From Mortierella alpina (Eukaryota; Mortierellomycota; Mortierellomycetes; Mortierellales; Mortierellaceae): a DNA stretch of 64,000 nucleotides. Shown one piece after another: positions 11,990-23,474 of the stretch. A program made the translations under genes and the position numbers. Location: contig JANATF010000010.1 of NCBI GenBank assembly GCA_029449245.1, positions 1,488,001 to 1,552,000 of the forward strand. The letters run 5' to 3'. Each line of letters starts with the position of its first letter. The first letter of the stretch is position 1. The notes beneath the pieces were generated by a model, which worked only from the letters and a program-made list of their open reading frames with translations, was not told the DNA's origin and searched no databases.

Positions 11990-12562
11990 TCTTACATGGC
12001 GTGAAAGCCTAGAAAAGTTGAAGATTTCTCTTACATGGCATGGACAAGTTCAACTTTTCTCTTACATGGCGTGAAAGCCTAGAAAAGTTGAAGATTTCTC
12101 TTACATGGCATGGACAAGTTCAACTTTTCTCTTACATGGCGTGAAAGCCTAGAAAAGTTGAAGATTTCTCTTACTTGGCATGGACAAGTTCAACTTTTCT
12201 CTTACATGGCGTGAAAGCCTAGAAAAGTTGAAGATTTCTCTTACATGGCATGGACAAGTTCAACTTTTCTCTTACATGGCGTGAAAGCCTAGAAAAGTTG
12301 AAGATTTCTCTTACTTGGCATGGACAAGTTCAACTTTTCTCTTACATGGCGTGAAAGCCTAGAAAAGTTGAAGATTTCTCTTACATGGCATGGACAAGTT
12401 CAACTTTTCTCTTGCATGGCGTGAAAGCCTAGAAAAGTTGAAGATTTCTCTTACATGGCATGGACAAGTTCAACTTTTCTCTTACATGGCGTGAAAGCCT
12501 TAGAAACGTTGAAGATTTCTCTAACATGGCATGGACAAGTTCAACACTTCCCTTGCGATTAT
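11990..12562. repeat. 70-bp minisatellite, eight copies, each unit a hairpin
   Basis: GTGAAAGCCT recurs at 12001, 12071, 12141, 12211, 12281, 12351, 12421 and 12491, an exact 70-bp period. Each unit contains AAAAGTTGAA and the complementary TTCAACTTTT, so each can fold on itself. Copies differ by single bases (ACATGGCA versus ACTTGGCA alternates irregularly), and the last copy has an extra base. Related degenerate fragments with CTTGCGTGGAGG lie upstream from about 11890. There are no unique spacers. Confidence 0.9.
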
Positions 12563-13821
12563 GCGCCTCTCCACAGGTGCATGAAAACTCCTCGTTATGT
12601 CGTTATTTTACCTTGAGTGAGTAGAGATGTCTTTTGTTCATCTTGTGGTTTTTTTTATAACAATAATGTAGCAAATAGTTCTACGTAAAGTTGATCATTG
12701 GCCACATCGTCAGATAGAATGGATATGCTCACACTTACCACGCCCCAGCGGTCAATGGACTACAGCAAGCAACATACTATCACGTACCAATTTGCGCTAC
12801 AATTTGAGTCAGCAATAAGTAGACTGGTAGAGTGTTCATGGAAGTAGGGGGTCTACTGTTTCTTTCCGTGGCGTGAAAAGTGGCGAAACAGCTGCAAAGA
12901 GCAATAATGTAAAACGTGAAGGGAATGGAGATGAAATGCCAGAGCAAGCCGCGATAGAGAGACATAGAATGCACCCAAAGAAGACCCCCAGTGCATCAAG
13001 AATTGCTGGAAGAGAGAGTGTGACGCGGATGAGGGACGTACAAGCAGTGGACAAATGCATTAGCCCTTCCCAGTGTGACATCAAGCAAGTTGTGATAGAA
13101 CTAAACGCTACAGTGCTCATCACGTAGGGACAGAAACCGACGGCAGCCTCCTATCAGTCCTATACAACGGTAGCAACTGATTCCAACCCTAGCTTCTTTG
13201 GTGCCAGCATAACCCAGTCATCAATGCGTATATTTCCAATATGCTAACAAGAAGAGGTGGGTTGACTATCGCACTGCTGCCATTCATTCACAATTGGATC
13301 ATATCAGGAATGTTGCGCTTATATGGCGCGCGGCAGTGATGCAGTCAGTGCACCTTACAAAAGAAATATAGACATTCTAAAGGTACCACTCTCACACTAG
13401 CACGCCTATCTACGAGGCAGCCTTTGTGTTTGTGTTCGTATGTGTGCTTTAAACGCCCCTCGCTTGGATACATATGCAATCTAAGAGAAAAGAAAGTTGC
13501 CTCTTCACAAACTAGCGTAAAAAAGAGAGGATATAGCACGCAGTTGTTACCCTGCTTGTACAGGATGCGTGAAGAGCAGCAGCTATTCGTATGGACGTCA
13601 ACGCCTCATTTGTAATAGTAGATACAGACGGCATATGCTTCTACTTCCTCGCATCGCCAGATCTAGGGCTGCGAAATACCGCGTTTCGGTAGGAGCTACC
13701 TTCAGCTCCGTTTCATTGAGAGGAGATGGCACTGCGATTCTGAAAATAATTCCTTGTCATATACACGTCTCCACCGTTATCCCCAAGCCAAAAAGAAGCC
13801 ATTTCACCCTCATCTAGATGA
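12563..13821. other. Non-coding interior of the repeat island
   Basis: No gene can be supported. Overlapping short frames on both strands around 12780-13130 include a hydrophobic minus-strand reading, but they have no recognisable domain and no consistent exon structure. Confidence 0.4.
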
Positions 13822-14012
13822 AGTCATGTCATATTATCAGGTTATTCTGACTTTTGAGCATGTCATTCTATCTTTTGGGCAATGTCATTTTAAGAAAAAA
13901 AAACAGCTTTCTGACTTATTCTGACATCATGTCAGAATACTTAAAATGACATGTCATGTCAGTTTATCTTTTCCCTCTCCCAAAGAAGATAACTGACGTT
14001 GTCAGATTATCT
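13822..14012. repeat. Cluster of TGACA/TGTCA palindromes, right block
   Basis: It carries GTCAGAATACTTAAAATGAC, shared exactly with the left block at 11388-11645, plus hairpins such as ATTCTGACAT...ATGTCAGAAT and CAGTTTATCTTTT. The block ends about 60 bp from the 3' end of the tRNA-Ala gene. Confidence 0.6.
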
Positions 14013-14070
14013 TTTTCGCTGGCAAAAGGAGCGACTGGCAAAAAAAAGACTAAACAGATGCAAAAGATAT

Positions 14071-14143
14071 TGGAGAACCTGGGCATCGATCCCAGTGCCT
14101 CTCGCATGCTAAGCGAGCGCTCTACCATTTGAGCTAGATCCCC
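14071..14143 (-). tRNA. tRNA-Ala (AGC)
   Basis: The minus strand reads a 73-nt cloverleaf: acceptor GGGGATC pairs with GGTTCTCC with one mismatch and one wobble, the D-arm is TAGCTCAAATGGTAGA, and the anticodon loop CTTAGCA lies on a GCTCG/CGAGA-like stem, giving anticodon AGC. The T-arm carries the GATCGATGC loop. There is no intron and CCA is not encoded. Confidence 0.93.
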
Positions 14144-14539
14144 GAACACGTCAATTCCTATTGGATGGAATTATTGGCGAGTTTAAATATTTTAAACTAG
14201 TGAACCAACTTGCTTAAGGGTAGCATTCCCAGGCAACTCTTTGCAACTTCGCCAAAAAAAAAAAAAAAAAAAAAAAATCGCAAAAAAAATTGGCTGAGAT
14301 CAAGTTGGGCCTGCTGTTGGTGATCCGAGACTTGTCGTTTGATGACTAGGACTCGATCCAAGGAGTATGGAATGGATGGTAGATCTTTGCTAGGTAGTTC
14401 TTAAGATTCGTAGCGATCATTCGACCTGAGAGGCATATTGTTATAATAAAAAAAATAAAGCTGCTGGTGAGGATGGATCCCTCACCTTCAGGCGTTGCAG
14501 TCCACCGAGATCATCCCAGAAGACCGACTTCTACACTGA
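14144..14539. other. Spacer with a 24-A homopolymer
   Basis: No gene seen. A run of 24 A at 14254-14277, upstream of the LINE remnant, could be the tail of another retrocopy or simple slippage. Confidence 0.4.
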
Positions 14540-15792
14540 GTAGGGTCTGTGATCAAAGCGGGTACAGACGCCATCGCTATAGCCCTCAGGGCTGTCGACA
14601 CCAGCGAGGCTACCGTCCGCACGGTGCAGTGCCTTGTCTCTGGTCACGCTTCCTCAATAAAAGGATTGGGACTCTTGGTCACTATCAGCTCAGCCCCAGC
14701 GGCAAAAGACATTATTGTCAAGCTGGATAATGACACAGTCGTCCAACAGTACCAAGTGTTGGTCGCTAACAAGTCCCTAGCGCTCCCTCACAAACGATAA
14801 CGTGCAAACTCTGATGCTCTCTGGGCTGTCCTTGCTAAAGTGGTAGCAGAGCGACCTGGATCAACAGCGGTGGAGTGGGTACGAGGTCACTCTACAGACC
14901 AAGGAAACATCCTTGCTGATGGCGTCGCTACTAAAGCGGTCTGCAGGAACACCCCTGCATGGCAGGTCGATTTTACCCAACAGGACGAGTTACAGGTGCT
15001 AGCCACCTGTGTAGGCACACCTATCGAGACCGACGTCTGGTAGTTCCTCAAGCAACAGGCAACGATCCGTCATCACCAGGCGCTACTAGCGCAGAAAACC
15101 GTCAAACGTGCGATACCTGTTTTTGAGGAAATTGAACGGCGATCAACTTTGTCAATCATCCACGATAGACGACCGGTGCACACTTTCTTTAGCAGCCAGA
15201 GTGATACCAAGAACCGCACCTGGCACGTCAAAAAGCCTTTGCTGCACGCTCGCCCGTCACCCAAATCTTTACAAGGACATCATGTCGTGTGTGCGAGGCG
15301 CACCCGGAGGACAATGATCACATCTGGCACTATCACGAGTCCGCCGAGGAGCAAGCCGCTTTCTGGGAAGAAAGTGTTAGGCTTATCGACGACTGCGGCA
15401 AGAAGGCGATTGCCAAGGCTGACAGGAAAACTTTAGAGCACTATAAGCGAGACCTCGCGGCTCGCACAGTCCACGCCTCACCACCAGTCCCAAAGACATG
15501 GCATGGTGCAACAGAGGACGCTATCTGGACAAGTCCATCGTTCATTGACGGCTCTACCGATTTGCGCTACGGCAGGATCTTGTTGGCTTACAACAATCAA
15601 TTGGGCTGGTCTACAGTATTTCCAGCCTGTACAGAGGGGTATCACCTGGGATACTGGGAACACAGTGGAAAAGGATATTCCGAATACCTACTCCATGCGA
15701 CCAGCGACCTCCCGAGCACATTAATGGCCAATGCGCAGAGTCAGTCCGTGGCCCGCTCGAATCAGATCGTGCACTTTTGTAGTGCTGGCTAA
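14540..15792 (+). pseudogene. Decayed non-LTR retrotransposon fragment (RNase H region to 3' end)
   Basis: Frame-2 translation from about 14549 matches the C-terminal half of an RNase H domain as found in LINE polyproteins: VEWVRGHSTDQGN followed by LADGVA, the usual His and Asp positions. The frame is broken by an in-frame TAA near 14798 and TAG at 15041. It then shifts at about 15250-15290 into another frame that begins with a Cys/His segment (CEAHPEDNDHIWH), typical of the zinc-knuckle-like region downstream of RNase H, and stays open to 15792. The reverse transcriptase is missing, so this is a 5'-truncated, inactive copy. Confidence 0.75.
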
Positions 15793-15997
15793 AGAGATTA
15801 CCTTTCCGAACGACGGTCTTCGTGCGTAGAACACGGTTATGATGCGTATTAAAATCACGCAGGTCTGAGAGATTGGGAAGCAGGGCCATTATGTTCTTCA
15901 AAAGTATCTTTATCTTTATTTAAAAAGGTGTTAGGTAGCTACGGAGAACGAGAGATTATATTTTACATATTAATGGAACGCAAATTATGCATTTCAC

Positions 15998-17377
15998 CTA
16001 ATGGCAAGTATGCGGCAGCGACTCTGGGTCCGTGGGTGGACCAATCTCCTTGTACCAAAGTCTCGGGTCTTCCTCGCCTAAACAGCGACCAACAGGCATG
16101 ACATCGTACCCCAAGCTTTGGACATATTCGACCGCCCACATAGGCGTCGCCTCCTGGTAGATGCCCCCGAGGACCATGGCTGCTCTATCCAACGTAGTCG
16201 ACGGTACACCTCGTACGGCTTCGGCCCACTTTGACGAAAACGACTCTTGTTCCTGTCTGTGGTGGTGATGCAAGTTGATAGCCATTGGCCGCTGAGCTGT
16301 GGATACCGATGGGTTTGAAGCTGGCTTTGACTGTTTGGTGGACATCAATGGCTCACTCTCGCCAAGTTGATCGACATCCCAAAGGACAAGGATGTATCCC
16401 ATATCCTCAAGCACACGCCTCACACGCTCTCCATGTTCTCCATATGGCGGACGCATGTAACGGGGGACAACGCCGAGGATCTGGCGGAATGCTTGTTCGA
16501 TCCTGTGCATCTCTTGGCGGATGTCTTTGTCTGAAAGAGACTCAAGATCTCGGTGGGACCACGGGTGGGCCGCGATCTGATGTTTTGACTCGTAGGCACG
16601 TCGAAGAAGTCGCTGAGATTCTGGTCCTGTATTAGTTTCAGCAGGTTTGTGAAGACACAATACAATGTTAGCTGAGTAGAATTTTGTCCTTGATATGATT
16701 TGGGCGAAGCACAGGTGGTTGAAATCAAGAAAATGAAGGGACGTGCTACTCACGATAGATGCAGCTCCAGTTGTCACCATTCAGAAAGAACGTAACTTGC
16801 AGGTTCTGCTCCTCCAGCAAGTCCAATAGTTCGTCCGTGAGCTGGCCGGGTCCGTCGTCGAACGAGATGGCATACGAATTGGGCGCAGTGCATCGCTGTA
16901 AGACCTGACCAGCTTTGTTGAGTGGTGGTGGAGCGGGGCCAGTTACATCGTACGGAAAGTGTGTGTTGTTGAACGTGTGTCGTGGCTGACGGGTCAAAGG
17001 CGGAGGGATAGGTGCGGCCCACGCTGACAAAATATAGTAGAGAGCACTATTAGCCACGATTGAGGGAAGGGTGAGGCGAGCTAAATGAGGAGCCGAGAAT
17101 GTCAACACATCTTTATAGCACAATGCAGAATGTGCATTGCTCAGCCGTTGCACGTCGAGAGCAGATCTACCACGAGAAGAGAGCCTTTTGTTTTTTTTTC
17201 TTGGGAGGTCCATTTGCTCAGATTACGCCTTCGCTTATTCTCCGGTGTGTGCGCCCTATTGCATGGGAACGATTATTCACTAGAGTTCTTACCTCTAGGC
17301 GCCAGTTGAAGGCTCCCCAGCGACACTAGCATACAGCTCACCGCAGCGAGTGTATAGTACAGTGTCTGGTAGGGCAT
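15998..17377 (-). CDS. Secreted polysaccharide (chitin) deacetylase, CE4 family
   Basis: Three exons (17377-17293, 17023-16754, 16626-15998) give 327 residues. Exon 1 encodes a signal peptide of about 25 residues. The NodB domain shows motif 1 SFDDGP (Asp84 and Asp85; the first is the catalytic base and the second a metal ligand), motif 2 HPWSH (His139 and His143, metal ligands) and motif 3 RPPYGE; a WDVD segment follows. These residues support an active zinc-type deacetylase acting on N-acetylglucosamine polymers, in fungi usually cell-wall chitin. Each intron junction restores the conserved reading, for example YRPESQ between motifs 1 and 2. No GPI-anchor signal is evident at the C-terminus (ends in TCH), so the enzyme is probably soluble or wall-bound. 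Confidence 0.92.
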
Positions 17378-20300
17378 AATAGTCTTTATGGTCTACTCTT
17401 CAATCTTGATGGTGCGGGGTCGATAAGCGGTTTTCGAGAATCGAGAAGGACACCGGAAACAAAAAGAGAAAAGGCCAACCAAGAGGGGGAGAGAGAGAGG
17501 GAGGTGCCAAAAGGTTCGTTCCTGCTTGACAACAGTGCGCTTACCCGTCGTCGTTACAAATACATTCAAAAGTGGAGCGTTCTTACTATGCGCCCTCTGG
17601 CATCGTTGGTGCTAAAAGATCATGCTGCCCTCCCTCGATAAGGAAGGAGAAGGACAAGACGAACAAGGGACAATGGACAAAAGTTCGTGACCAGGAGGCA
17701 AGGAGGGCAGCTTCCAGGACGAGGGGAAAATCACCGAGTGGTCATGAACCCAGAACGTGCCTCAGTGAGGCTGTCGTACTGGATACTCATCAGGGGCCAA
17801 AAAAAAGGGCAGCGACACATCCCTGCAAAAGTCGCATTGTCAACTTGTTCCTGATCTGTTTACCGCATCGAGCTATCACGTCGACGATTTCTATCTTTTT
17901 TTACGATGGGTAAAACCAACTTTTGTATTGTCCAGCATACGGTTCGGCGATCTTGGGAGCAAGGTCTTGCGTATCGGCACAGCCACGTCTCACCTTGGCG
18001 TTCTGCTTTTATGTCCTACTCCGTATCCGAACTGCGAGTCTGGAAACTTCTTTACATGTATATACAGTATTTGGAATGTAACCTGCTATAGCAGTACATG
18101 TACTCATCCTTGTCCAAGAACGTATTTCTTGACAATCAGTACCTTTTGTATCAACCAACACCCACGCTTAGCGTATGATTATGTTTCGATCCAAGTTCCG
18201 CCGGTTGTTTTGAGGTACAGTATGATACCACGTCGGATAAATGCAGCCGCGGATAAAAGCAGCCCGCCAGGAACCGCCGTCCATAAGTTTTTTTTTAGTG
18301 TATGTGTATTGGTGTAAGAGGTACAGTGCCTAGCTCCATAAGTGGATAAGTGGGCGATTAGATGGAGGAGCGGGAGGTCATTGAACGCGATCGAGGATGG
18401 ACATAACGCCGGTCGTAAGATCGGAGGAAGGAACAACGATTGAGCATGATGACCTGAGAGCGCAGAGGAATAGGAACAGGCATCCAATTGGAAAATGCCC
18501 GCAAGCAAAACAACGGTTTATGTGGCCGTTTTGGTACTGCTTGCACCACTTTTTTTTGTTAGGTTATCAAGCATACATGTCGCAACGACCTGGGAACCAA
18601 GGTGTTATAATGTTACGAGACGAAAGGTATATGATCAAGCACGATAAATTATCAAAACTACAAGCTTTATATGGTCAAGATACATTTCAAGGTCAGATGC
18701 CAGGCTGGCGCCACCGTCATCACCACCTTAAGGTATAATACCGTTTGCGGCAGTTATATATAAACGCGGGCGAACAGAATCTTCGCACAGGATGAGGTCT
18801 GAGCCCAGGAATATGAGATAGGTGCTAGATACAAAATGAGGCCAATGCATCCTGGGGCTTTTAAGTTTACAGTGGGTGCATGTACAGTACCAGTGCAATG
18901 CATACATATTCTCCGATGGGTAGGAGCACCCTGTTAACATATTGAAAGTCAGGACAATGCAGGTACCGACTGCCGGATACCATTTTTGACGGGGGTAAGT
19001 GGGTGGTCTGAATTCATGAGGCTTCTTGTAACAAGTTTGCTACTTCATGTCGAGTCTGCGAGCCGAACCTCTAATTACCACCTTTTGTACTACACTGGTT
19101 CCCTTTCGAGAAGGGGTTGATGGCCCTATTTTTAAACAGCACATCGTTGGAGGTATCTCCAAAGATCTAGAATGGCGTAGCACCGTTTCTCTACCCATGC
19201 CTGCAGTTGCTAATGACAACGCGAGACATAGTCCATGAACCATGTCCACAGTTCAACATGGCGTGTCATGTGTGGTTCCAAAGCTGTTCGTGTCTGTCCC
19301 CGACCCCGAGCTCTTGGCCGTGCTCTTACAACTCTTTTATCTCCTGCTCAAGTTTGGTGCTAGTCCCCATTTGAGTGTTTTGCGGTACGGCTGAGCTTGA
19401 CATCCGCTTTATTATAGTAAACGTTGGCACGCGAACACACACGAACACAGCAGCGCTCATATTATTTTGAAGCAGAGCTTATGCCTGAGTTCAACCAGAG
19501 GGGATTTGCCTATGCAAATCATCTCACGGGCCAAGAGGTTTTCTCGCTTATAATTTTGCCCTGGACAAAATAAGCGTAGCAAGAGATTTGACATGATCGG
19601 AGTGTTCCCCCAGGGAGGATATTTTTACAGGAAGCCGCCGCAAATTGCAATAATCTACAGTACATGGATCTTGGGACGTTGTGCTGACCACGTACCTTGT
19701 TTAAAATCCTGAAACTGTGAACGGGTCAACAAGCTCTCTGATTCCCGAGGGAAGGAACTCCTATGAGAGAAATGTGAACAGCAGGACACAGAAAGCGAAA
19801 CACGTTGCCTTTCATGGTAGCCATCAGTGGTGTGATTGAGTTGTTTACCATTCGGTCGCCGACTTCGTTGTTCTGGTGGCAGCGAGAGGGAAGGAGGAGG
19901 GGGGAAAGCAAATGCTCTCAATATCATGAGGGGTGTGCTCTCAAGCGTATCTCCATGCCGGATCTTGCATTGTTTTACCTGCTTCCCGTCCCGTGTTGTC
20001 CAATGCACCCCTCCCACCACCCCCGTTGAGCCAGGTGGTTGCTCTAGCACGCATGCAGAATGAATCGATGGTGCGCGAATGAGCATGGAGAACGTTCGTT
20101 GCAGACATTCATGAAACTCCAAAGTGATTCGAGCATGATGCTACCCTGCCAACCAGCGGTAGAATTGTACCTGTTTCTGCGTATAGAGACGAGGAAACTT
20201 TTCGAATGAGACTAACCCCGCACGCTCTTGGACCACATTGTGTTGGTTGATGGGTCTAGAGGCCAGATACATAGGCTATCGCCCAGATTCATATGTGTGT

Positions 20301-21771
20301 ATATGTATACTGTATACATGTGCCTCAATTATATTCCTTTCGTACAGCCATCTCATATGAACCGTGAACACAAGGAATTGTGGAACTTGTACGCTGCTGC
20401 GTCCACTATGGCAAGTTTTCCGCCTCCGCATGTGCCTACAAAATGGCATGTGTTGCTGTGACAAAAGGTGTCCTGTTTCCTCAGCATGAAGAGTCGACAT
20501 CAAGGAGTAAAGAGCCGCTGAAGGCAGCGCAGCGGTGAGCAATCAGGGGTTGGGTTGCAGGCGCTCCACAACTGACAACAACAATTCCTTTCAAAATACA
20601 TTCAGGGGGATTGTTGCGAGTGTTCAATGCCAGCTGTTCAAGATACTGTGAGCTCGATCGTATTTCGTGAAGAACCAATGCTCCAGGAGGATTGGGACCA
20701 CTGAGGGGTACGTTGATGATAGTGGGACCTGCAGCTTTTAGATCAGACAGTTGCGCCGAACCTATCGACATGCTTGCACGCTATATCCATCTCTCGGTAA
20801 TGTGCATGCCGGTGAATCACCACCTTAAAGTGGAAGCGATTTGTTTTTCTTGACCATGATACACATCCAGCAATTCGATCTCGCTGTCTCACGGACAGGC
20901 GGTTTGGGTAGCGCTTCGCGAGCAAAAGTTACAGTTGCGATATAGCGGGCACTCTTTCCTCTGGCAATCTTTCCAGAGGACCAATAGACCTTTAAATTAG
21001 CGGTGGGCCATGCGCTATAACTACTAAGCAACTATAACTACTAAGCAATCATATTCGATACAACAAGATAGAATTCGGGCTCCCATTGTTGAGGTAAAAA
21101 CAGAGCTCCCTAAACAATGTCAACGCGTTTGCAGCCGATAACACCCATAGTCTATAGTTTACAGTACACTTACTGTAGAAGCTCATTCGTTAAAGCAAGC
21201 CCGATCCCCACGCCCGTTGTTTGCAAATGTACATGTTCTGTACAACACAATAATGTAACGGAATGCAAGCACGAAAGGACACTGAATACTTTGAAGAATC
21301 AGTGGCACCCTCTTCACGGTTGCGATGGCTGTTCACGCATGCCAATCTATTTTTGTCGCTACGTTACTCTGCCGATATTGCACCGTAACCAACGCGAGAA
21401 TTCTTTCCGCTTTTACGGTGTTCAGTATGGAGACTGTGCACAAAGACACACTTCCTACATACTGTGAGGTGGAGCCCGGTTGTGTCTGATTATCCAACAG
21501 AAGACCCGCCAGTGGTCTTACTTTCATTATACAACCGTACTGGCGTGTAAAGCTGTATAAAAGGCTCTTCTAATCCCACCTCATTTATTTTCTCGACACC
21601 CTCGCTCCACCACACCTTCTTTCCTACAACTTTTACAGTTGCCTTCACTATCGCCACTCTTCTTGGCCGTCTGCACAAAACGCATTTCTACTTCCAGTCC
21701 TTCACCGCCGCCGCACCTCCTAATACCCCATAACTCTAATAGCCCTACCTTCCAACCTCCCTACCTTCAAC
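17378..21771. other. Gene-poor 4.4-kb region
   Basis: No gene can be supported. Short frames occur on both strands without domains. Points seen: a duplicated 18-bp word (AACTATAACTACTAAGC) at about 21015-21050 and a GATTTGC/GCAAATC palindrome near 19501-19520. A minus-strand reading at about 20825-21031 has plausible composition but no start or exon context. The last ~215 bp hold the promoter and leader of the secreted-protein gene. Confidence 0.45.
21556..21563 (+). promoter_or_regulatory. TATA box of the secreted helical protein gene
   Basis: TATAAAAG lies 216 bp before the ATG at 21772 and is followed by a pyrimidine-rich leader of roughly 180 nt. Confidence 0.6.
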
Positions 21772-22936
21772 ATGAGATCCAACGTTTTTGTCGCCTCCTG
21801 CATGGCCATGTTCGCCTTGGTCTGCACCGCCGCCCCCGTGGCCCCCATTGTGGCCCCCGCGGTTGCCTCGGTTGAAGTCCTTCCTTCGTTCACCACTGAT
21901 GTCGAAAAGCGCACGCTCCCCTTCCCTTTTGACGCCACGGTCGATCTCCTGGTCAAGGCCAAGGCTGACATCGTCGCCAAGGCTTTCGCCGAGGTGTGCA
22001 CTGATCTCGACGTTTCCAAGTCCATCGACACCAACCTCAAGGTCAAGGTCTCGTAAGTGCTCGGACTTTGACTATATCTGTTCTCTATTTCCTATTTGAA
22101 AGCTGCCCAGCGATCAACAATTTCCTGTGCCGACACGCCAGGACCCGAAGCGCGTGTCTAGTCACAGCTCCCTATCCTGCCGCGGGCCATGAGGGTAGTG
22201 GGTGTCTGGTGACAAGCAGCGCTCTTTTTTTTTGTGGGCTCTTGTTCCCCCACATGCAGCTTGATTGTAATGAAGTACGCGATGCCATTGACTATGAAAG
22301 CACAGACGTTGCAGACATCGCATGGGCATTTGCTTACTGAAGAAATCATGTTTGAGATCCGGCGAAGGGGGTGTTTACTCAATCACTACTACTCGTCAGC
22401 AGATTTTGATCAAACTGTCGTTGCTGACATACATTGCCTCTCTTTTTTTCGTTGTAATTATTAGTGGTCTTGTCAATGTCGATGTGGGTCTTGGTGCCAA
22501 AGTTGCCTCCAAGCTTCATGCCTCGATCAAGGCTGCTGTCAAGGCTGAGGTTGATCTCGAGGTTAAGACGCAGTTCACTGCTAACCTCAAGGCAAACATT
22601 GGCAAGATCATCCTTGACATCTGCCCCAAGAAGGACAGCAAATGCATCCATAAGAATGCTCATTTGATTGTTTCCGCTGCCATTGATCTCACTGTCAAGG
22701 CCACTGCCAAGATTGATGCCAGCATCCGCGCCAACCTCGCTACCAAGATTAAGGCCTGTGTCGACCTTCAGGTCAAGAACTTCCAGCTCAACCTCCTCCT
22801 CATCAAGATCCAGGTCGTCGGTGATGTCAAGATCTCTGCCAGTCTCTCTGCCAAGTTCAAGCTCGCTGTGAAGGTCGTTGCCAAGGTCTGCGCCGATGTC
22901 AAAGCATCGTTGATTGCCAAGATCAAGGCCCTCTAA
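21772..22936 (+). CDS. Secreted Lys/Val/Ala-rich amphipathic protein of unknown function
   Basis: Two exons (21772-22052 and 22465-22936), joined in phase, give 250 residues. A signal peptide (MRSNVFVASCMAM...TAAP) is followed by a Kex2-like EKR site near residue 45, suggesting a processed propeptide. The rest is almost entirely alternating Ala, Val, Lys, Asp and Ile in repeated words such as VKAKAD, VKAEVD, VKATAKID and AKIKAL, which would give long amphipathic helices or beta strands. Five Cys are spread through the mature part. The sharply biased yet ordered pattern, the TATA box and the intron all argue for a real expressed gene. The intron (412 bp) is long for this window. I recognise no family; a cell-surface or wall-associated protein is a guess. 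Confidence 0.8.
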
Positions 22937-23474
22937 ACCCGTTCTCAACTCTTAGAAAATGTCCACCCCCCTCCTCCTACTCTTGTCACCTTCCCATCAT
23001 TCTTTCCGCGTCATCTCTCCCGCACTTTCACATATTACAGTTGAGTGGTGTCTGCGAAAATAAAAATGACTCCAGTTGCATTTGCTTTGTACGCTGTGTT
23101 TTCCTTACCGCATATTTCAGGCACGAGGAAAGTGAGTTTCAATTTGCTCAATTTGGTATTTGGGCTGATTTTCAGTTTGTCCTCTCTCTTTTGCGTTCTC
23201 TCATCCTTTACTTCGCTCACCCATCGGCATTCGCAATCGCATTCACACTCCTTACTGCTGCAAGCGAGCTTCCTCTGCATTCTTCGTTTGTTCCTCTATC
23301 CAGCTTTGTTACTCAGACCTTGGTCCCCGAGCTTCCAGAAATAACACCTTCGTCCAGTTCACCCGCTGCACTGCAGTTTCAAAGTCTCACTTGACGCCTG
23401 CCATTCAACCCTCTACCCTCAACAGTTCACTACATCACACATCAGCATCAAGCAGTGAACACACAATAGCAGCC
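22937..23474. other. Intergenic, promoter of the following membrane protein
   Basis: Pyrimidine-rich sequence without a supported gene; probably a terminator region followed by a leader. Confidence 0.4.

Noticed and set aside
11990-12562. CRISPR-like array
   Set aside because: Units are contiguous 70-bp copies with no unique spacers, and the genome is eukaryotic.
12780-13127. Possible membrane-protein gene on the minus strand
   Set aside because: Two overlapping hydrophobic frames with no domain, no clear start or splice structure, inside a repeat island.
22379-22948. 189-codon Asp/Leu-rich minus-strand frame
   Set aside because: Mirror of the repetitive Lys/Val/Ala-coding exon; the sense strand has signal peptide, intron phase and TATA support.
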